Positions 61,043 through 64,000 of a stretch of 64,000 nucleotides of DNA are shown here, piece by piece. Where the stretch lies: NCBI RefSeq assembly GCF_024181405.1, contig NZ_CP051302.1, forward strand, positions 1,178,001-1,242,000, given 5' to 3'. The first letter of the stretch is position 1. Each line of letters opens with the position of its first letter. The notes under the pieces are model-generated. The model worked only from the letters and a program-made list of their open reading frames with translations, searched no databases and was not told where the DNA came from. The stretch comes from Treponema denticola (GTDB taxonomy: Bacteria > Spirochaetota > Spirochaetia > Treponematales > Treponemataceae). The position numbers and the translations under genes are program-made.

Positions 61043-61975
61043 TTACATAAAGGTTATATTTCTTACAAATTCTTTTTTTGTATAAACTTTAGTTTTTATA
61101 TGGAAATAGGCATATAAAAATCCAATTTTTTCACTATGTTTTTCATCATTTGTTATATAATATTTAGAACTAGCTCCCCAAAAAAAATGTTCGGAATCAG
61201 TTGTTATATTATTTATATTATTTTTTTTATTTATTTTCTCTGAAAATGCTGGTAAAAATTCTAACATATTCGAAGCTGTTGTTATCTGTTCTCCGAACTT
61301 AATTTTGTCTTGTGACTTATTCGATAATGATAAAAAACTATTAAATATTTCAGAAAAATTATTCATTATTGTGCATCTATCTGATAAAAAGTGTTTATAT
61401 ATCGGTAAATTTAACACTTCTTGAAAAGCAGGACAATTAATTTTTATTAATTCTTCCAATGAATTTTTAAATTTTTTTTGCATTTGATAATTTTCAAATA
61501 TTACTGGGTAAAGACTCTTAGCAAATGTGTTAATCAGTTCAGGGGACATGATAAAATTATTCTTTTCCAAATAGGGAAATAAAATATTATCTTGTGATAT
61601 TTTATTCATATCAACTCTATACCTTGGAAATAGAAAAGTACAATTTACTTTTTTTATCATAGCATTTTGCTGTTTCAAATACTCCATAACTTCTTGGGAG
61701 TTTTTCTTTTCAATATAAAAATCATTTTCATTATCCGCATTATAATGTAAGCAATAATTATCGCAAAACATACTAATAAATTTTAAATCTTCGTCTATGT
61801 ATTCCTTATTTGTAGAACGAGATAAATCTCTTATATGAGAATATGAATACGGGAAAATATAATTTCTCTGCTTTGCTTTGCTTAAAATATTTTTTAAATC
61901 CTCTGCATTTCTATTCTGTTTTATATCTTGAAATATATTCCAGTCTAAATAAATTAATTTATCTGTCTTTTCCAT
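61043..61975 (-). CDS. PIN-like domain protein
   Basis: 310 residues. The start LIYLDWNIFQDIKQ holds the first Asp, YSYSHIRDLSRS a conserved second helix, and TDSEHFFWGASSKYYITNDEKHSEKI the final acidic strand, typical of PIN-like RNases found near defence genes. The middle is helical, with no other domain. Candidate RNase toxin or defence effector; the catalytic Asp residues are present. The ribosome site is AGGAAAATA. The stop lies five bases from attC site 23. Confidence 0.65.
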   Translation of the reverse strand: MEKTDKLIYLDWNIFQDIKQNRNAEDLKNILSKAKQRNYIFPYSYSHIRDLSRSTNKEYIDEDLKFISMFCDNYCLHYNADNENDFYIEKKNSQEVMEYLKQQNAMIKKVNCTFLFPRYRVDMNKISQDNILFPYLEKNNFIMSPELINTFAKSLYPVIFENYQMQKKFKNSLEELIKINCPAFQEVLNLPIYKHFLSDRCTIMNNFSEIFNSFLSLSNKSQDKIKFGEQITTASNMLEFLPAFSEKINKKNNINNITTDSEHFFWGASSKYYITNDEKHSEKIGFLYAYFHIKTKVYTKKEFVRNITFM

Positions 61976-62006
61976 ATATTATTTTCCTGCGCCATTAGGC
62001 GTCAAC

Positions 62007-62068
62007 CTAACATTCGCTTAACCTGCATTTGCGGCTTGTCCGCAATGTCAGGTTGAAGCGGGTGTTAG
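62007..62068 (-). repeat. attC: attC site 24
   Basis: CTAAC left and GTGTTAG right; centre GCATTTGCGGCTTGTCCGC. Leader hairpin GCGCCATTAGGCGTC (61989-62003) lies on its left, before the PIN-like gene. Confidence 0.9.
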
Positions 62069-63486
62069 TTGTATGGTCTTATCAACTCTACAAATACCTT
62101 ATCTTTATATGCAGTAGGAGCATTCTTAATATCCTTTAGTAGATAGTCAAGAATTTGCTGAACTCTTGGGGCAATAGCGATTGTCCTAAGTAAAGTAAGT
62201 ATTGATTCATAATGTTTGAAACAAATTGCATTATATATTCTAGCACCGACAACTGGATCAAAAGTCATTAAAACCAGTTTTGCGATCATATCATCATCAA
62301 GTAAGGAGAGGAATTTGTCATAAAGAGGTAAACCACCTGGACTTACGCCATCACAGTATGAATATCCTCTTCCAATTCTACAAAGCAAAACGGTTCGAAT
62401 TATTTTTTCTGAAACTTCAGAGGGAATATCTGATGTAGTTTTGCAAAATAGTAATATTTCAGACATTATTGGTGGTTCGTTATAGTAATTATCTCGCCCA
62501 GTACGAGCATCTTCTAATCGATCAACTAAGTCATTTAAGGTTGATACTCTTGCTGGTAAGGATTCATATCTACGTCCATCAACTATTGTTAGAAATTCTA
62601 TTCCATTTTTCAGTTTTTCTTGATGAAGGTTTGTTCTAAAACCATCAATAATGACTCCTATTTTAAATTTCAAAGATTCTTGACAACAATCCCAAATTAC
62701 AGGAGCTATTCTAGCTATATTTGCTTTCAAAACTTGCGTTGTATTTGGATCAATAAATATACCGAAAATGGTAATAACCATATTATTAACATGTGGTAAT
62801 GACAACTGTCTTATTTCTTGAATTAGGCGTTGTACGGTTGCCTGATCAATTGGTTTATCAGCTGTTTTTATATTATCAATGAACGCTTTGATTTTTATTG
62901 CTGATTCAGAGGGACGGTCTTGCAGAACATCTTTCACACATGTCTGCAACCATCCAAGTAACTCATATCCACCAATACTTTCAACATTGGGATGTGAAGC
63001 AGCTACATCGTTGCGCATATTAAGTATGTGCAATAGTTTCTTATAAACAACTTCTGAAATTAGTTCTAGTTTTTTACATGTGTCTAGAAGTACAACATCT
63101 TTTAATCCTGCAAGATCTTTTTCATCTTTGTATAATTCACGATTTTTTCCTCCAACAGCGGCATCAAAAAACAAATCAATACCATAAATACTTGCTTTTT
63201 TTCTTAGATTTAATACTACTTCATTCCAGATGTAATTTAGTGCTGCATCAAATAAACCTATAGCACTAGCTCCAACAAATTTTGACAAGTATCTAGCATC
63301 ACGTTTTTCTTCATTGGGTAATGCCGCTATAAATTTAGGCAAATTAGCACTAATGACGGCTCTTTCCGTGTCATTTGCAATGATATTATCTGCCGGTAAA
63401 CCATACTGTGCTAAATATTCCACGAAAATATTGGTTTCTACGGCTAATTCCTTACTACCACCAATCGGTGCCAATTGATTTGACAT
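62065..63486 (-). CDS. HEPN-like large cassette protein, unknown
   Basis: 473 residues from ATG 63486 (AAAGGAGAA before it); the extension to 63519 is leader and is rejected. It is almost all helical. Residues 158-165 (RNDVAASH in ILNMRNDVAASHPN) match the R-x4-6-H motif of HEPN RNases, after a long helix with LLDTCKKLELIS. The C-terminal half has no recognised domain. HEPN proteins often act as RNase toxins or in anti-phage defence. The stop lies in attC site 24. Confidence 0.6.
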   Translation of the reverse strand: MSNQLAPIGGSKELAVETNIFVEYLAQYGLPADNIIANDTERAVISANLPKFIAALPNEEKRDARYLSKFVGASAIGLFDAALNYIWNEVVLNLRKKASIYGIDLFFDAAVGGKNRELYKDEKDLAGLKDVVLLDTCKKLELISEVVYKKLLHILNMRNDVAASHPNVESIGGYELLGWLQTCVKDVLQDRPSESAIKIKAFIDNIKTADKPIDQATVQRLIQEIRQLSLPHVNNMVITIFGIFIDPNTTQVLKANIARIAPVIWDCCQESLKFKIGVIIDGFRTNLHQEKLKNGIEFLTIVDGRRYESLPARVSTLNDLVDRLEDARTGRDNYYNEPPIMSEILLFCKTTSDIPSEVSEKIIRTVLLCRIGRGYSYCDGVSPGGLPLYDKFLSLLDDDMIAKLVLMTFDPVVGARIYNAICFKHYESILTLLRTIAIAPRVQQILDYLLKDIKNAPTAYKDKVFVELIRPYN

Positions 63487-63519
63487 ATTTTCTCCTTTTT
63501 TCGCGCCGAAGGCGTCCAA

Positions 63520-63581
63520 CTAACATTCGCTTAACCTGCATTTGCGGCTTGTCCGCAATGTCAGGTTGAAGCGGTAGTTAG
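63520..63581 (-). repeat. attC: attC site 25
   Basis: CTAAC left and GTAGTTAG right (a variant of GTGTTAG); centre GCATTTGCGGCTTGTCCGC. Leader hairpin GCGCCGAAGGCGTC (63503-63516) lies on its left. Confidence 0.9.
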
Positions 63582-63584
63582 ACG

Positions 63585-63905
63585 CTATTTGCTATTCGCT
63601 CCAAACAAAATACGAACAAAATCTCTTCTTGAATACAAAATCCTTACAATTCTTATAACTTCGTCTTCAATTCTATAAAATATTGAATAATTATTTGCAA
63701 GCACAAACCTATAATCTGTAGGAAATGAAACATATTTTTCCACAGGAATCCCTATATTTGGAAAAACTGTCAAATTTTCATATGTTTCTATAATTTTTGA
63801 AATGGTATTATGTGCTGCTATGGGATTTTGAAGTTCATTCTCTATATAATCTTTGATTTCAAGTAAATCTGCTGCCGCTTGCGGAGCAATCTTTATCTCA
63901 AACAT
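63585..63905 (-). CDS. parE: ParE/RelE-family toxin
   Basis: 106 residues from ATG 63905, chosen because it overlaps the stop of the antitoxin by one base (TGATG); an in-frame extension to 63947 lies inside that gene. Family pattern: FEIKIAPQAAADLLEIKDYIENEL, PNIGIPVEKYVSFPTDYRFVLANNYSIFYRIEDEVIRIVRILYSRRDF. It is a ParE/RelE-fold toxin acting on gyrase or ribosome-bound mRNA. Toxin-antitoxin cassettes are typical stabilisers of integrons. Confidence 0.9.
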   Translation of the reverse strand: MFEIKIAPQAAADLLEIKDYIENELQNPIAAHNTISKIIETYENLTVFPNIGIPVEKYVSFPTDYRFVLANNYSIFYRIEDEVIRIVRILYSRRDFVRILFGANSK

Positions 63906-64000
63906 CAAAGTCTCACCATTTTTCTGACTTGAGCTGTGTCCAGCCATCCATTTTGCAAAGCAGATTCTTCGCCTTTCTTCAATTCAGAAAAAAGAGTTTG
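63905..64000 (-). CDS. Antitoxin C-terminus (partial), partner of ParE-like toxin
   Basis: 31 residues are visible up to the TGA at 63907-63905: a Lys/Glu-rich helix (SELKKGEESALQNG) then WLDTAQVRKMV, the end of a small antitoxin of the RelB or ParD/Phd type. The start is beyond the right edge. The stop shares one base with the toxin's ATG. Confidence 0.75.
   Translation of the reverse strand, partial: QTLFSELKKGEESALQNGWLDTAQVRKMVRL

Noticed and set aside
36560..63581. Regular repeats that could suggest a CRISPR array
   Set aside because: Spacing is irregular (0.6 to 3 kb), each interval holds genes, and the repeats have attC arms and crossover borders. No cas genes seen.
54082..63947. N-terminal extensions of cassette genes beginning MQVKR, MRTSRK, MKVKRML and similar
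   Set aside because: These residues are encoded by attC arms and leader hairpins. In each case a later start has a ribosome site and fits the family start or a signal peptide.
1..64000. Insertion sequences or transposases
   Set aside because: No transposase-like frame or terminal inverted repeats were recognised; the mobile features are the prophage and the cassette array.

Overview
The window reads as spirochaete DNA, most likely Treponema denticola or a close oral relative. The main reason is a long array of gene cassettes separated by near-identical attC sites of about 60 bp; T. denticola is the treponeme known to carry a large chromosomal integron. The low-GC, A-rich coding style and the absence of Gram-positive-type features also fit. 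The species call is inference; no 16S or housekeeping gene is present.

Region 1 (1 to about 32,300, + strand) is most of a siphovirus-type prophage without its left end. In order it holds an antirepressor and small nuclease-like genes, a HigA/ASCH pair, a PAPS-reductase-like/ParB-like pair, terminase, portal, a head protein with a C-terminal toxin-type nuclease, a protease-scaffold fusion with a nested scaffold start, decoration and major capsid proteins, connectors, tail tube, a tail chaperone pair joined by a -1 frameshift, a 1494-residue tape measure, Dit, tail tip and fibre genes, then a lysis block (membrane protein, lipase, M23 peptidase and two overlapping spanin-like genes). Two likely morons with their own promoters interrupt the order: a lipoprotein on the minus strand and a GHKL-ATPase/nuclease fusion. 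Four copies of a TTGCGTTAC-type promoter with identical 18-nt spacing sit before late blocks and look like the phage's own promoter. The prophage ends at the 3' part of a tRNA-Val(GAC) gene, an attR.

Region 2 (32.4 to 36.5 kb, minus strand) is a set of ordinary accessory genes (HD hydrolase, DUF2087, HAD, truncated methyltransferase, GNAT, SRPBCC) with no recognisable attC sites.

Region 3 (36.56 to 64.0 kb) is the distal part of the integron cassette array. All genes are on the minus strand, with 24 clear attC sites and one degenerate one. The integrase, attI and the cassette promoter must lie beyond the right edge. The array is rich in probable stabilisation and defence genes: HicAB, a ParE toxin with its antitoxin cut by the window edge, an OLD-type nuclease broken by one stop codon, a RloC-like zinc-hook ATPase, a PIN-like protein, a HEPN-like protein, and several membrane-protein cassettes of unknown role, one with three genes. 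It also carries lipoproteins, HEAT-repeat and YD-like secreted proteins, and small enzymes. Most cassettes begin with a short GC-rich hairpin directly after the recombination point, and at least nine genes take their stop codon from the attC sequence itself.
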